Source: Streptomyces sp. SCUT-3 (GTDB lineage Bacteria; Actinomycetota; Actinomycetes; Streptomycetales; Streptomycetaceae). Taken from it: a DNA stretch of 64,000 bases. The notes beneath the pieces were generated by a model that was not told the origin of the DNA, did no database searches, and was given only the letters and a program-made list of their open reading frames with translations. Shown in pieces: positions 48,654 to 57,973 of the stretch (positions are counted from its first letter, which is position 1; the number at the start of each line of letters is the position of its first letter). Made by a program: the position numbers and the translations under genes. The DNA is taken from contig NZ_CP046907.1 of assembly GCF_014083985.1 (NCBI RefSeq), forward strand, positions 938,501 through 1,002,500, in the 5' to 3' direction.

Positions 48654-49817
48654 TCACGGCGCGGCCGAGGAGCAGGACGCCGCCGGGACACGGGACCGGG
48701 CCGACGGCTTCGTCCCGTCCCCGGCCGGTTCCGTCTCCCCGGTGAGACGCGCTTCCCCGGCCGGCCGTACGCCTCCGACCGGGTCGCCGGCCCCGGCCGG
48801 GTGGAAGTCCCCCACCAAACCGTAGCGGTGGATGAGATAACCCGCCTGGAGCCGGTTGGCGGCGCCGAGCCGCTCCACGATCCGGGAGACCCGGCGCTGC
48901 AGGGTGCGCAGGGAGATGCCGAGCCGACGGGCGATCAACCGGTCGGCCTCACCGCTGACGAGCAGCCGCAACAATGCCTGGTCGACCTCCTCGGAGACCG
49001 ACCGCAACTGGTCGCGGCAGCGGTCGACCGGGAACGGTTCGGCGGCGAGCCAGACGTGCTCGAAGGCGCTGACGACGAAGTCGACGATGTTGGGCTCGCG
49101 GACCACCACGGCCCCGGACGTGCCGTCGGTGAGGGGGAGGACGGCCACTTTCCGGTCGAAGACGATCAGCCGCATCAGGCTGGCGCCGGTGGTGCGCACT
49201 TCGCCCCCGAGGCCGGACAGGCGCTCGACGTAGGCAGTGGTGGGCAGGTGGAAACGTGCCGGGTGCTGGTAGACGGTGCGCATCCGCACACCCCGGCGCA
49301 GCATGTCCTCGTCCCGGTCGGCCGCTTCCGTCAGGACTTCGACGCTGCGGCCGCCTCCCGGCTGGGCGGTCAGGACTTCCTCGCCGCACCGCGCGGCCTG
49401 CAGGGCAAGCATGTCCCTGACGTCGTCGAGATCGGCGACGACCTGCAGGCCGTCGCGTTCGCGGTCCCGTCCGCGGCTGCGTGCGTAGACCGGCAGCAGT
49501 CCCTGGATCTCGTGGCGCAGGTGGTCGATCTCCTCCATGCGCCGTCGCAGTTCGTTCTCCGCGGGGGTGACGGCGAGCGCCGCGGCCGAGTCGGGGCTGA
49601 CCACGGCATACTGCTCCCCTGCCTCGTCCAGGGTGCGCAGCAGGCGCATCTCCAACAGGCGGCGCACGGAGGCCGCGGCGTGATCGCGGGGCACTCCCAG
49701 TGCCGCCACCAGGGTGTCGAGGTCCCACGTCTCGCAGTTCGCGGCGTATTCGTAGACACGGAAGTCCATGTCACGGAGAAGGACATTCCTCGGACGTAAG
49801 GTTTTGAGTTCAAGCAT
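48654..49817 (-). CDS. LuxR-type HTH regulator with TrmB-like N-terminus
   Basis: 387 residues. N-terminal winged-helix-like part (LVAALGVPRDHAAASVRRLL, near 33-53) resembling TrmB; a long helix follows (RRRMEEIDHLRHEIQGLLPV), then a sensor-type domain (LTAQPGGGRSVEVLTEAADR, FHLPTTAYVERLSG). The C-terminal LuxR HTH is at about 285-330 (GEADRLIARRLGISLRTLQR, RVSRIVERL, NRLQAGYLIHRYGL). A Pro/Glu-rich tail of about 50 residues (PAGAGDPVGGVRPAGEARL) is unusual for the family. It sits in the same-strand TauD/PLP/dehydrogenase group and is a candidate pathway-specific regulator. Confidence 0.85.
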   Translation of the reverse strand: MLELKTLRPRNVLLRDMDFRVYEYAANCETWDLDTLVAALGVPRDHAAASVRRLLEMRLLRTLDEAGEQYAVVSPDSAAALAVTPAENELRRRMEEIDHLRHEIQGLLPVYARSRGRDRERDGLQVVADLDDVRDMLALQAARCGEEVLTAQPGGGRSVEVLTEAADRDEDMLRRGVRMRTVYQHPARFHLPTTAYVERLSGLGGEVRTTGASLMRLIVFDRKVAVLPLTDGTSGAVVVREPNIVDFVVSAFEHVWLAAEPFPVDRCRDQLRSVSEEVDQALLRLLVSGEADRLIARRLGISLRTLQRRVSRIVERLGAANRLQAGYLIHRYGLVGDFHPAGAGDPVGGVRPAGEARLTGETEPAGDGTKPSARSRVPAASCSSAAP

Positions 49818-50115
49818 TTTCCGTCAGCGCCCCCAGGTCTTTTCCTACGGAACGCATCGTGGCATGCACCGACGGTGGCGACGGGACGGTTTCTCCCGCT
49901 CGTAGACTGCTCATATTCTCGCGTTCACCAACCCCCTTCCTGCACCGGGCGGCGCCCTGCCCGCCGCGCACCGGAGCGGTCGCCCCGCGGCGATGGCGTC
50001 CACGGCGATCCGGCGGCCGCCGGCGAGCGCGACCACCACCGCCGAGCGGGCCGGCGCGGGACCGGGGGCGGCGGAGTGGGTGCGATCCACGGACACAGGG
50101 CATCGTCTCCTCGGA

Positions 50116-51081
50116 TCAGCAGGTCTCCGCGGCCAGGACCGCCCGCAGATCCTCGGGGTGGATGTTGCCTCCGCTGACGACGGCCACGTAGGTGTCGGCG
50201 GGGGGCAGTTCGGCACGGTGGAAGAGATACGCCGCCGTGGCGACGGCGCCCGAGGGCTCGGCGACCATGCGGGCGCGGGCTGCCAGGAAGGCCGTCGCCC
50301 GCCGGATCTCCTCCTCGGTGACGGTGATGATCCCGTCCGCGTACGCGCGCACGTGGCGCCAGGTCAGCGCGCCCAGGGCGGGTGCGCGCAGTCCGTCGGC
50401 GGCGGTGCGCGCCGTCTCGGCCGCCGTCCAGGCCACGAGACGGCCGGTGCGGAAGCTCACGGCCGCGTCGCCGGCCAGGGCCGGCTCCGCCCCGACCACC
50501 CGGCAGGCCGGGCGCAGCAGTTTCACCGCCGCGGCGACGCCGGACAGCAGGCCGCCACCTCCGACCGGGACGATCACCGTGGCGTCGGCCGGCAGGTCCT
50601 CCACGATCTCCAGCCCGACGGTCCCCTGGCCCGCGATGACGTGGAGGTCGTCGTACGGGGGCACCAGGACGCGTCCGAGTCCGGCGGCCAGCGACTCCGC
50701 GGTGGAGCGGTACTCCCCGGCCGGCACCAGGATCACTTCCGCCCCGAGTGCGCGCACGGCCGCCGTCTTCACCCGCGCCGCGGTGTCGGGCATCACCACC
50801 GTGCAGGGCACGCCGAAGACGCGAGCCGCGTGGGCCACCGCCTGCGCGTGGTTGCCGCTGGAGTGGGCCACGACGCCCGCCGCCCGCACCGCCCCGTCCA
50901 GGGAGGCGACGTGGTGGAAGGCACCCCGGAGCTTGAAGGAGCCGGTGGGCTGAAGGTTCTCCGGCTTGAGCAGCAGGGGGTGCTCCCGGTCCGCGAGCCG
51001 CAGGAGCGGGAGGCGGACGGCGACGCCGTCGAGGACGGCGCGGGCACGCTGCAGGTCGGCACGGGTGACGAGTGCGCTCAT
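50116..51081 (-). CDS. PLP-dependent threonine/serine dehydratase-like enzyme
   Basis: 321 residues from ATG 51081. Fold type II PLP enzyme: the Schiff-base Lys is in QPTGSFKLRGAF (Lys50), Asn and Ser/Gly for substrate in SSGNHAQAVAHAA near 73, and the phosphate loop VPVGGGGLLSGVAAAV near 175. The C-terminal half ends with ARMVAEPSGAVATAAYLF. There is no ACT regulatory domain, so it is the short, catabolic or biosynthetic type, which also covers serine racemases. It starts 79 bp after the 2-hydroxyacid dehydrogenase stop on the same strand, so they are probably co-transcribed. The substrate is not set by sequence. Confidence 0.88.
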   Translation of the reverse strand: MSALVTRADLQRARAVLDGVAVRLPLLRLADREHPLLLKPENLQPTGSFKLRGAFHHVASLDGAVRAAGVVAHSSGNHAQAVAHAARVFGVPCTVVMPDTAARVKTAAVRALGAEVILVPAGEYRSTAESLAAGLGRVLVPPYDDLHVIAGQGTVGLEIVEDLPADATVIVPVGGGGLLSGVAAAVKLLRPACRVVGAEPALAGDAAVSFRTGRLVAWTAAETARTAADGLRAPALGALTWRHVRAYADGIITVTEEEIRRATAFLAARARMVAEPSGAVATAAYLFHRAELPPADTYVAVVSGGNIHPEDLRAVLAAETC

Positions 51082-51160
51082 GGGCTCTCCCGGTTGTCGG
51101 AACCACTGGTCGTGGACGAGTTCGGCGAGCGTCCCGGGGCGGAGGGGGCAGCGGCCGGCC

Positions 51161-52129
51161 TCAGGCGGCTCCGGGTTCCCCGGGCAGCACCCGCACGGGC
51201 TCCCCGGCGAGGAATGCCGAGACGCACTCGACCGCGTCGGAGTAGCACAGTTCGAACGTGCCGTGCGTGGCGTAGCCCAGGTGCGGGGTCAAAAGCGTGT
51301 TGGGGGCCCGCAGGACCGGGTGGTCCGGCGGGAGCGGCTCCTGGTGGTGCACGTCCAGCCCGGCGCCTGCGATCCATCCCTCGTGCAGCGCGGTCAGCAA
51401 CGCTGCCTCCTCCACGAGCGGGGCGCGCGAGGTGTTGACGAGGTACGCAGTGGGCTTCATCAGCCGCAGGTCCGGTCCGGAGAGCACCGAGCGGGTGCGC
51501 CCGCTCAGCCTGAGGTGGAGTGTGACCACGTCCGAGCGGCGCAGCAACTCCTCCTTGGACACGGCCCGTGCGCCTTCCCGGGCCGCCCGCTCCGGCGTCA
51601 GGTTCTGGCTCCAGGCCAGGACCTCCATGCCGAAGGCCCGGCCCACGGCGGCCACCCTGCTGCCCAGTTTCCCGAGACCGACGACGCCCAGGACCGCGCC
51701 GTCCAGATCACGCCCGAGGCCGGTCTGCCACACCCCGGAGCGCAGCGCGGCGTCCTCGGCGCAGGTCCGCTTCACCAGCCCCAGAATCAGGGACCATGTC
51801 ATCTCGGCGGCCGGGTAGGGCCTGAGGCGGGTGCCGCAGACCGTGACGCCGAGGGCCCGGGCCGCTTCGATGTCCACGGCCGCGTTGTGCATCCCGGTGG
51901 TGACCAGCAGGCGCAGCGCGGGAAGCCGTTCCAGGAGGGCCGCGGGGAAGGGGGTGCGCTCGCGCATCGCGATCACGGCCTCGAAGGGGCCCAGCCGTTC
52001 GACGAGTTCGTCCGGGTCGGTGACGTGGTCGTCGAAGAACACGGCCTCCACCCCGTCCGGCAGGTCCGCCCAGCAGTCCAGCGCGGCCGCTGCTCCTGCG
52101 TAGTCGTCGATCACGGCGACACGTACCAC
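51161..52129 (-). CDS. D-2-hydroxyacid dehydrogenase (NAD-dependent)
   Basis: 322 residues from GTG 52129 (MVRVAVIDDYAG). The N-terminal substrate lobe contains VTTGMHNAAVDIEAARALGV. The Rossmann domain has LDGAVLGVVGLGKLGSRVA near 140, and the catalytic Arg in LVNTSRAPLVEEAAL, Glu in AGLDVHHQEPLPPDHPV, and His in LLTPHLGYAT. It interconverts D-2-hydroxy acids and 2-keto acids; the family covers phosphoglycerate, lactate and hydroxyisocaproate enzymes. Tight neighbours (dehydratase downstream, dioxygenase upstream beyond a hairpin) suggest a small-molecule pathway. Confidence 0.9.
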   Translation of the reverse strand: MVRVAVIDDYAGAAAALDCWADLPDGVEAVFFDDHVTDPDELVERLGPFEAVIAMRERTPFPAALLERLPALRLLVTTGMHNAAVDIEAARALGVTVCGTRLRPYPAAEMTWSLILGLVKRTCAEDAALRSGVWQTGLGRDLDGAVLGVVGLGKLGSRVAAVGRAFGMEVLAWSQNLTPERAAREGARAVSKEELLRRSDVVTLHLRLSGRTRSVLSGPDLRLMKPTAYLVNTSRAPLVEEAALLTALHEGWIAGAGLDVHHQEPLPPDHPVLRAPNTLLTPHLGYATHGTFELCYSDAVECVSAFLAGEPVRVLPGEPGAA

Positions 52130-52173
52130 GTCTCGGGTTCCCTTCTCGCTGCGCACGCTCCTCGTGCGCGGTC

Positions 52174-52224
52174 CGACGGTGCGGGTCCCGCCGCCCGCGT
52201 ACGGCGGCGGGACCCGCACCGTCG
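52174..52224 (-). terminator. Perfect 22-bp-arm hairpin between dioxygenase and dehydrogenase genes
   Basis: 52174-52195 pairs with 52203-52224 across a 7-nt loop (CGCGTAC). It lies 36 bp after the dioxygenase stop. It suggests separate transcription or partial read-through for the downstream genes. Confidence 0.7.
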
Positions 52225-52260
52225 AGCACCGTACCGGCGGCCGGCGCGGGGGAGGGCCGG

Positions 52261-53016
52261 TTACGCGACGACCGGTGCGGCGATCTGCACCCGCTTGAGG
52301 TGACGGGTGGGGTCGTCGAAGGCGTTGCGGGAATGCATCATGCGCCAGTTGTCCCACACGATCATGTCCCGCGCGCGGTAGCGCACGGCGACGTGGCTCT
52401 CGTCGTAGATCTCCTTGCCCCGCCTCAGGAGCCTGGCCGCGAGCTCGTCGCCCTCCGGGACGACCAGGTTGTTGAAGGAGAACCGGAAGACCGTCTCGTC
52501 CCCGCGGTCCTCCAGGACCGGGTGCTCGGCGTCGAGGGCGACACCGCGGCGGGCCAGGCCCTCCGTGGACTTCCAGTGGTAGACGGTCTCGCGGAAGTGG
52601 CGCTGCTCCTCCTCGGTGAACTCCTCGAGGACGCGCCGGCCGTCCAGCATCGTCGTCTCTCCCCCGGCCCCCGAGGCGGGCTTGACGCACCACAGGGAGA
52701 GGTAGCGGGGCGGCAGGCCGCGGAACTCGTACCCCTCGGTGTGCGGCACCAGCGGCCTGCGGTTCTGCGCGTGGTAGATGTCGTCCATGTCGGACTCCGG
52801 CTTGAGGTCGCCGACCACGGTCCCCGTGGGCGTGGGCTGGAAGTCGCCCAGTTCCTTCAGGAACGCGACGTGGTCGAAACTCTCGGGGACGTCCACCACC
52901 TGCACGTAGCCGTTGTTCGACAGGAGCTGGTGAAAGGCGTACTTCAGGACGTCTTCGGGCAGGAGGTCCCCGTTGACGTCGAAGCAGGAGAGGACGCTGT
53001 CCGGTAACTTCGGCAT
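52261..53016 (-). CDS. TauD/TfdA-family Fe(II)/2-oxoglutarate dioxygenase
   Basis: 251 residues from ATG 53016 (MPKLPDSVLSCF). The facial triad is visible: HTEG gives His92 and Glu94 (VPHTEGYEFRGLPPRYLSLW), and a distal His in DNWRMMHSRNAFDD with Arg in RHLKRVQIAAPVV that would bind 2-oxoglutarate. Between them lie GAGGETTMLDGRRVL and the double-stranded beta-helix. The family hydroxylates amino acids, taurine-like sulfonates or peptide-bound residues. It heads the same-strand group. No NRPS is adjacent, so a free amino or keto acid substrate is plausible but inferred. Confidence 0.9.
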   Translation of the reverse strand: MPKLPDSVLSCFDVNGDLLPEDVLKYAFHQLLSNNGYVQVVDVPESFDHVAFLKELGDFQPTPTGTVVGDLKPESDMDDIYHAQNRRPLVPHTEGYEFRGLPPRYLSLWCVKPASGAGGETTMLDGRRVLEEFTEEEQRHFRETVYHWKSTEGLARRGVALDAEHPVLEDRGDETVFRFSFNNLVVPEGDELAARLLRRGKEIYDESHVAVRYRARDMIVWDNWRMMHSRNAFDDPTRHLKRVQIAAPVVA

Positions 53017-53359
53017 CTTTCTCTCTCTCGGTCGTTTCCCCCGGGCCGCTTTTCGCACGCCCTGCCCTCATGCTCGTCACCCGCCGGAAAGAAAGTCCAG
53101 CCGATGCCCTGGCGCGCTTTCGACTGGCTCTCTGCCGCCACTGCAACAAGAGGGACATGCGCGCCATTCACACCGAAACCCCGTGGAAAAATCGCGCAAA
53201 ACCGACTTGTCCCACATCCTTTGCTGTCGTTCCGCGCCTGGCGCAACCCCGCCCGGAAATCCACCCCGGATCACTTCGGGAACGACAAGAATGGCGACGG
53301 AAGAAGAGGGTCCGGCGAAGGCCGGGCAGAGAGGGAAGGACTCCGGGGGAAACGCCACG
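53017..53359. other. Lower-GC gap upstream of the dioxygenase
   Basis: No convincing gene. GC is lower than in the flanks (for example around 53180-53220). A 9-bp inverted repeat (TGTCGTTCC near 53224, GGAACGACA near 53278) could be an operator for the dioxygenase promoter. Confidence 0.35.
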
Positions 53360-53536
53360 ATGTCATCTTCAGTTGTCCGAGCAATAACCGTTCTCTCATT
53401 GTCCGTGTGCTTGGCCGTCTTTTCCTCGCCCACCTTCCCCCAGGACACCGGTTGGGAGTCCCCGAGAGCCGCGCAGCACGGTGCGGGCCTCGTCCCGGCC
53501 GCGGGGACCCACGACGACACCGGCCGAGGCCGCTGA
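53360..53536 (+). CDS. Possible small secreted peptide
   Basis: 58 residues from ATG 53360. The N-terminus has a signal-peptide look: SSSVVRAITVLSLSVCLAVF, then SSPTFP, followed by a short polar mature part (QDTGWESPRAAQHGAG). A GGGGGAA stretch lies about 10 nt upstream. There is no family match from memory and the high-GC context makes chance ORFs common, so it is uncertain. Confidence 0.3.
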   Translation: MSSSVVRAITVLSLSVCLAVFSSPTFPQDTGWESPRAAQHGAGLVPAAGTHDDTGRGR

Positions 53537-53600
53537 CGAACGACGCCCGCACCAGGACCCCGGGCACTCCGCGCGACACCGCGCCCCGGGACCGGCGGCC

Positions 53601-55332
53601 TCAGGGGCCGGCGGTCCCGGACCCCGGCGCCCAGGGCACCTGGGGCGAGCGGTGGTAGTCGATGCCGAGGACCTCCCATCGCGGGGCCTGGGCCGCCAGG
53701 CGCCCGCGGAACGCCTCCCAGTCGTGGGAGGACGCCGGGGACCAGCCGATCTCGGCGACCGCTGCGAGCCGGGGGAAGGCCATGTACTCGATCTCGTCAC
53801 CGGTGCGGATCGTCTCCGACCACAGCGGGGCCTCGACGCCCGTCACGGAGGAGGCGGGGGCGCCCGGCAGCAGCTTCGCCGGGTCCCAGTCGTAGGCCCG
53901 GCGCACCTCGACGTTCCCCATCCACGTCACTCCCGGCTCTGTGCCCGGTTCGTACTTGGCGTCCAGGTAGGCGTGGTCGGCCGGGGAGAGGATCAGCCGC
54001 GTCCCGGCCCGGGCCGCGGCCGCGGTCTGCTCCGCGTCGCGGCCGGCGGGGCCCCAGTACTGCACCACCGCCCCCTCTGCGGGGTCGGCGGCGGCGAGCT
54101 GGTGCCACGCGACGACCGTCTTGCCGTGGTCGCGGACGATCCGCTGCGCCCGTTCCATGAAGGCCGCGTAGTCGGCCGGGGTGGTCGCGTCCGCCTCGTC
54201 GCCGCCGATGTGCAGGTACCTGCCCGGGGTCAGCTCCGCGACCTCGCGCACCACGTCCTCGACGAAGTCGTAGGTGCTGCTGCGGCCGACGCACAGCGAG
54301 CTGAAGCCCACCTGGGTGCCGGTGTAGACGGGCGGGGCGGTGCCGTCGCAGTTCAGCTCGGGGTACGAGGCCAGGGCGGCCGTGGTGTGGCCCGGCATGT
54401 CGATCTCGGGGACCACGGTGATGTGACGGTCGGCCGCGTACCGCACCAGGGCGCGGTACTGGGCCTTGGTGTAGTACCCGCCCTTCCCGCCGCCCACCGC
54501 GGTGGAGGCGCCCTTGGCGGTCAGCTCGGGGCGGCTGTCGACGGCGATCCGCCAGCCCTGGTCGTCGGTGAGGTGCAGGTGCAGGTGGTTGACCTTGTAC
54601 AGGGCCAGCTGGTCGATGTAGCGCCTGACTTGGGCGGGGGTGAAGAAGTGCCGGGCGACGTCCAGCATCGCCCCGCGGTAGCCGTAGCGGGGCCGGTCGA
54701 CGACCTCGCCGCCCGGCACGGTCCACGGGCCCGGCACGCGCCGGTCCTCCTCCACGGCCGGCGGGAGGAGCTGGCGCAGCGTCTGCACGCCGTGGAACAG
54801 ACCGGCGGCGCGTGCGGCGCGGACAGTCACCGCCCGTCCGGTGACGGTGAGCCGGTAGCCCTCGGCGCCGAGTCCGGCCGTTGCCCCGTCACGGCCCTCC
54901 TCGAGGGAGAGCACGATGCCGTCCGGGGCCGGGGAGCGGTCCAGGGGCAGGCGGTAACCGGTCGAGGGGCGCAGCACGTCCGCGAGGCGGTCGCCGACGC
55001 GCGCGGCCCGGTCCGCCTCCGCCTTCCCGGTTCCCTCTGCCGCGCGGACGTGGATCCGGGTGTCGGGGCCGATCCGGAAGGCCGCCGCCGCGGCCCGGGC
55101 GGAGACCGGCACGGGGAGGATGCGCCGGTACGCGGCGGTGTCGGGCTCGGGGGCGGGGGGGGGTGCCGGACGCGGAGGCGGAGGGCTGCGGACGCGAGCC
55201 GTCCTGGCCGGCGGGAACGGGCGGGACGGAGCTGCACGCGGCGGCCCCGGTGCACAGCAGCAGCGCCGCGAGGGACCGGGGCAGCGGCCTCCTCGGAGCG
55301 CGGGGCGCGGAGCGGGGGCGGCGTCGTCTCAC
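53601..55332 (-). CDS. Beta-N-acetylhexosaminidase (GH20) lipoprotein, frameshifted near the N-terminus
   Basis: The catalytic part (503 residues from GTG 55112) is intact: DVARHFFTPAQVRRYIDQLA, LHLHLTDDQGWRIAVDSRPE, EIDMPGHTTAAL, and the Asp-Glu pair in YLHIGGDEADA. The true start is probably GTG 55332 (GGAGGAG 6 nt upstream), which opens a lipoprotein signal peptide (LAALLLCTGAAAC). It reads in another frame; removing one base from the 9-G tract (55155-55163) joins ASGTPP to APEPDTAAYRRILPV and gives 1731 nt (577 codons). The enzyme trims terminal GlcNAc/GalNAc outside the cell. Either the tract is a sequencing error, a true mutation, or a variable site. Confidence 0.85.
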
Positions 55333-55568
55333 GGTGGCTCCTCCGGCACGGTTGCGTCCCTGCGGCAAGGCCCGGGCGGGCGGGCACGGACGACCCCCGG
55401 AACCGGACGGCACGGTTCCGGGTACCCGGCGTGCGGGCGGACAGTCGTCTTTTGCTCCGCCCGGCCGCACCCGCCGCCCTCCTCCCTCCCTCCTCGCCCC
55501 TTCGCCGCCGGGAGCGGGCGTCCGCGGACCCTTTGGAGGGCCGGGTCGGGGTGAGCGATGCTGGGCCC

Positions 55569-56054
55569 ATGCTGATCAGGGAAGCGACCTCGACCGACTG
55601 GTCTTCCGTCTGGCCGTTCCTCCGCGAGATCGCGGCCGCGGGCGACACCTACACCTGGCCCCGCGACATCGACGAGGAGACGGCACGGGCGTTGTGGTTC
55701 CCGAACCCGGGACGCACCGTCGTCGCCGTGGACGACGACGGGACCGTCCTCGGCACGGCCAAGACCAACCCGAACCTGGCGGGTCCCGGCTCGCACGTCG
55801 CCAACGCCAGTTTCCTGGTCGACCCCCGGCGGTCCGGGCGCGGCGTGGGCAGGGCGCTGGGCGAGCACGTGCTGGAACTGGCAAGGGCGGACGGTTACCG
55901 AGCGATGCAGTTCAACGCGGTGGTGGAGTCCAACACCCGGGCGGTGGCCCTGTGGCGCTCCCTCGGTTTCGAGGTCCTGGCCACCGTCCCGGAGGCCTTC
56001 GCCCACCCGGAGAAGGGCTGCGTCGGCCTGCACATCATGTACCGCCGGCTCTGA
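55569..56054 (+). CDS. GNAT-family N-acetyltransferase
   Basis: 161 residues from ATG 55569 (MLIREATSTDWSSVWPFL). GNAT fold: acetyl-CoA pyrophosphate loop SGRGVGRALGEHVLELA near 100-116, preceded by HVANASFLVDPR, and a C-terminal NAVVESNTRAVALWRSLGF segment. It is similar to Rim/phosphinothricin-type acetyltransferases in layout. It is monocistronic and convergent with the M28 peptidase gene. The substrate is not visible. Confidence 0.9.
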   Translation: MLIREATSTDWSSVWPFLREIAAAGDTYTWPRDIDEETARALWFPNPGRTVVAVDDDGTVLGTAKTNPNLAGPGSHVANASFLVDPRRSGRGVGRALGEHVLELARADGYRAMQFNAVVESNTRAVALWRSLGFEVLATVPEAFAHPEKGCVGLHIMYRRL

Positions 56055-56124
56055 GGCGGTGCCGCGCCGCGACCGGCGCGGCGCCCTGCCGGTACGCGGG
56101 CGGGCGGCCCGGCGGGCACGGGCC

Positions 56125-57501
56125 TCAGCGGGGGCGTGCGGGAAGGGCGACGGGGCTGCGCAGCCCGTTGCGGCCGACCGCCCGCACGCCGAAGAAGACG
56201 TCGTCGCCGGACAGTCCCACGGTGTGCTGCACGGTGTCCCCCGCCTGGACCACGTGCGTCCACTCCGGCTCGGCGGCCCCGCGCCACACCACCTCGTAGC
56301 CGGCCAGGCCGGACTCGGTGCCCCGCCGCCACCGCAGTTCGGCGGAGGCGCCCAGTTCGTCGGTGCGGACCTGCACTCCGGCCGGGGCACCGGGCGCCTG
56401 GGCCAGGGTCCACAGGGCCGCGGCGGTCACCCGGGCCACCCGCGCGGTGTGGTCGACGTCGCACGGGCGCCGCGCGTCCCCGCCGGGCTCCGCGAAGCGG
56501 ACGGCCGGCCAGCCGCGCTCCAGGAACGGGACGTGGTCCCCGGCCCACCGGTCGCGGTCGTCCCCGTGGACCACCCGCACGTCCACCTCGGCGGTGTCGC
56601 CCGCCGCGTCGCGGACGGAACGGGCCAGCCGGCACGAGGGGGAGTCGTCCTTCCCGCCGGCCGGCGCGCCCTGGGCGTACAGCCGCACGGCGCGCGGGGC
56701 GCGGGCGCCGTCCTCCGCGGCACCGCCGTCCTCCGCAGCACCGGCCTCCCCCGCGGCACCGCCGCCGACGGCGTCGACGGCGAACACCCCCTGCACGTCC
56801 ATGCCCGCGGCCTTCAGCTCACCGGCCAGGTGCGACGCCCCGTACAGTCCGTGCGCCTCCCCCGCGACCGCGGCGAGGACGACGGTCGCGGCGGTGCGGC
56901 GCGCGGCCAGCACCCGGGCCAGCTCCATGACCACCGCCACCCCGGACGCGTCGTCGTCCGCGCGGGGGCCGTCGCCGTCGGCGGCCGCCGCACCGCAGGC
57001 GCGGGAGTCGTAGTGGCCGGAGACCACGTACACCCGGTTCGGCGCGGAGGTCCCCCGCAGGGTGGTCAGCACGTTGGTGATGCGGGTGGGGGTGGGGACC
57101 AGGGAGTCCGGCTCCTGGATCCAGGACTGCAGCCGGACGCTCATCCGGCCCCCGGAGACCCTCGCGCACTCCTTCATCCGTGCGTGGACCCAGTCACGGG
57201 CGGCACCGATGCCGTGCTCGGGGTCGGTCTGGCTGGAGAGGGTGTGGCGGGCGCCGAAGGCCGCCAGGCGGCGCACCGTGTCCTCGATGCGGCCGGGATC
57301 GACCTCCTCCAGCAGTTCGCGCAGTTCCCGATCTGCGTGCGGGGCCGCTTCGGTGCCGTCCGCGGGCCGCGCCGGGGCGCCACCGGGTGCGGGCGGTACC
57401 GGCGGGGTGCCGCCGGGCACCGGGGCGTCCGCAGCCGTCGTCTCCGCCGCCGCGGTGGCGGTGAGGAAGGCCCTGCGGTCGGAAGAGGCCAGATCCGACA
57501 C
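56125..57501 (-). CDS. M28-type metallopeptidase homologue with one zinc ligand changed
   Basis: 458 residues from GTG 57501. A Tat-like motif (SSDRRAFLTATAA) is at the N-terminus. The M28 domain has SGHYDSRACG near 160 (His/Asp), ADDDASGVAVVMEL near 185, GVFAVDAVGG near 245 (Asp) and WAGDHVPFL near 310 (His). The usual Glu-Glu pair (EExGLxGS) reads GEAHGLYGAS near 215, so the catalytic Glu is kept but the zinc-binding Glu is Ala. A fibronectin-III-like domain ends the protein (GLAGYEVVWRG, DDVFFGVRAVGRNG). The family are secreted aminopeptidases. Activity may be altered or lost. Confidence 0.85.
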   Translation of the reverse strand: MSDLASSDRRAFLTATAAAETTAADAPVPGGTPPVPPAPGGAPARPADGTEAAPHADRELRELLEEVDPGRIEDTVRRLAAFGARHTLSSQTDPEHGIGAARDWVHARMKECARVSGGRMSVRLQSWIQEPDSLVPTPTRITNVLTTLRGTSAPNRVYVVSGHYDSRACGAAAADGDGPRADDDASGVAVVMELARVLAARRTAATVVLAAVAGEAHGLYGASHLAGELKAAGMDVQGVFAVDAVGGGAAGEAGAAEDGGAAEDGARAPRAVRLYAQGAPAGGKDDSPSCRLARSVRDAAGDTAEVDVRVVHGDDRDRWAGDHVPFLERGWPAVRFAEPGGDARRPCDVDHTARVARVTAAALWTLAQAPGAPAGVQVRTDELGASAELRWRRGTESGLAGYEVVWRGAAEPEWTHVVQAGDTVQHTVGLSGDDVFFGVRAVGRNGLRSPVALPARPR

Positions 57502-57973
57502 GGTACGCCCCACCCTTCGTCCGTTCGTCCGTCCTGTACGACCCACCATCGTGATGGCCGGGCGGGTCCGGGACAAGTACCCCGGTACGACCGGCGCGGA
57601 CGCGTTGTGCGGGAACGGGGAGCACGGCCCCGCACCGGCCCGCACCGGCGCGCCCGGAAGAGGACGGGGCGGAACGGCGCAGCCGGGGGCAGGGACGGAG
57701 GCTGCGCACCTTGCACATGCCCATGCAGGGGCCGGCCCACCGCCCCTGCCGGGGAGGCTTCCGGAGGTCTTCCGGCGGATTCTCATTCGTTCGGAATTCC
57801 CCTCCCGCCCGAAGAGCCCGCAAAAAGGAATCGACAAGGAATCCGATTCGGCAGCAAGCCCGTCGGCGCCCTTGCCGGAGCCGGGAGCAGGGCCCGGATC
57901 AGCCTTGAGGGGAATTTTAAAGAGGATGCGTATTTCTGGTATTCTTTTGCCGTCCCAAGCAGGAGGAGGAAGC
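57502..57973. other. 472-bp gap between M28 and Lsr2-like genes
   Basis: No gene seen. The stretch nearest lsr2 (57910-57955) is AT-rich for this genome; TATTCT at 57940-57945 preceded by TGG looks like an extended -10. The M28 promoter should lie at the other end. A 6-bp inverted repeat (GAATCG and CGATTC) lies near 57830. Confidence 0.4.
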
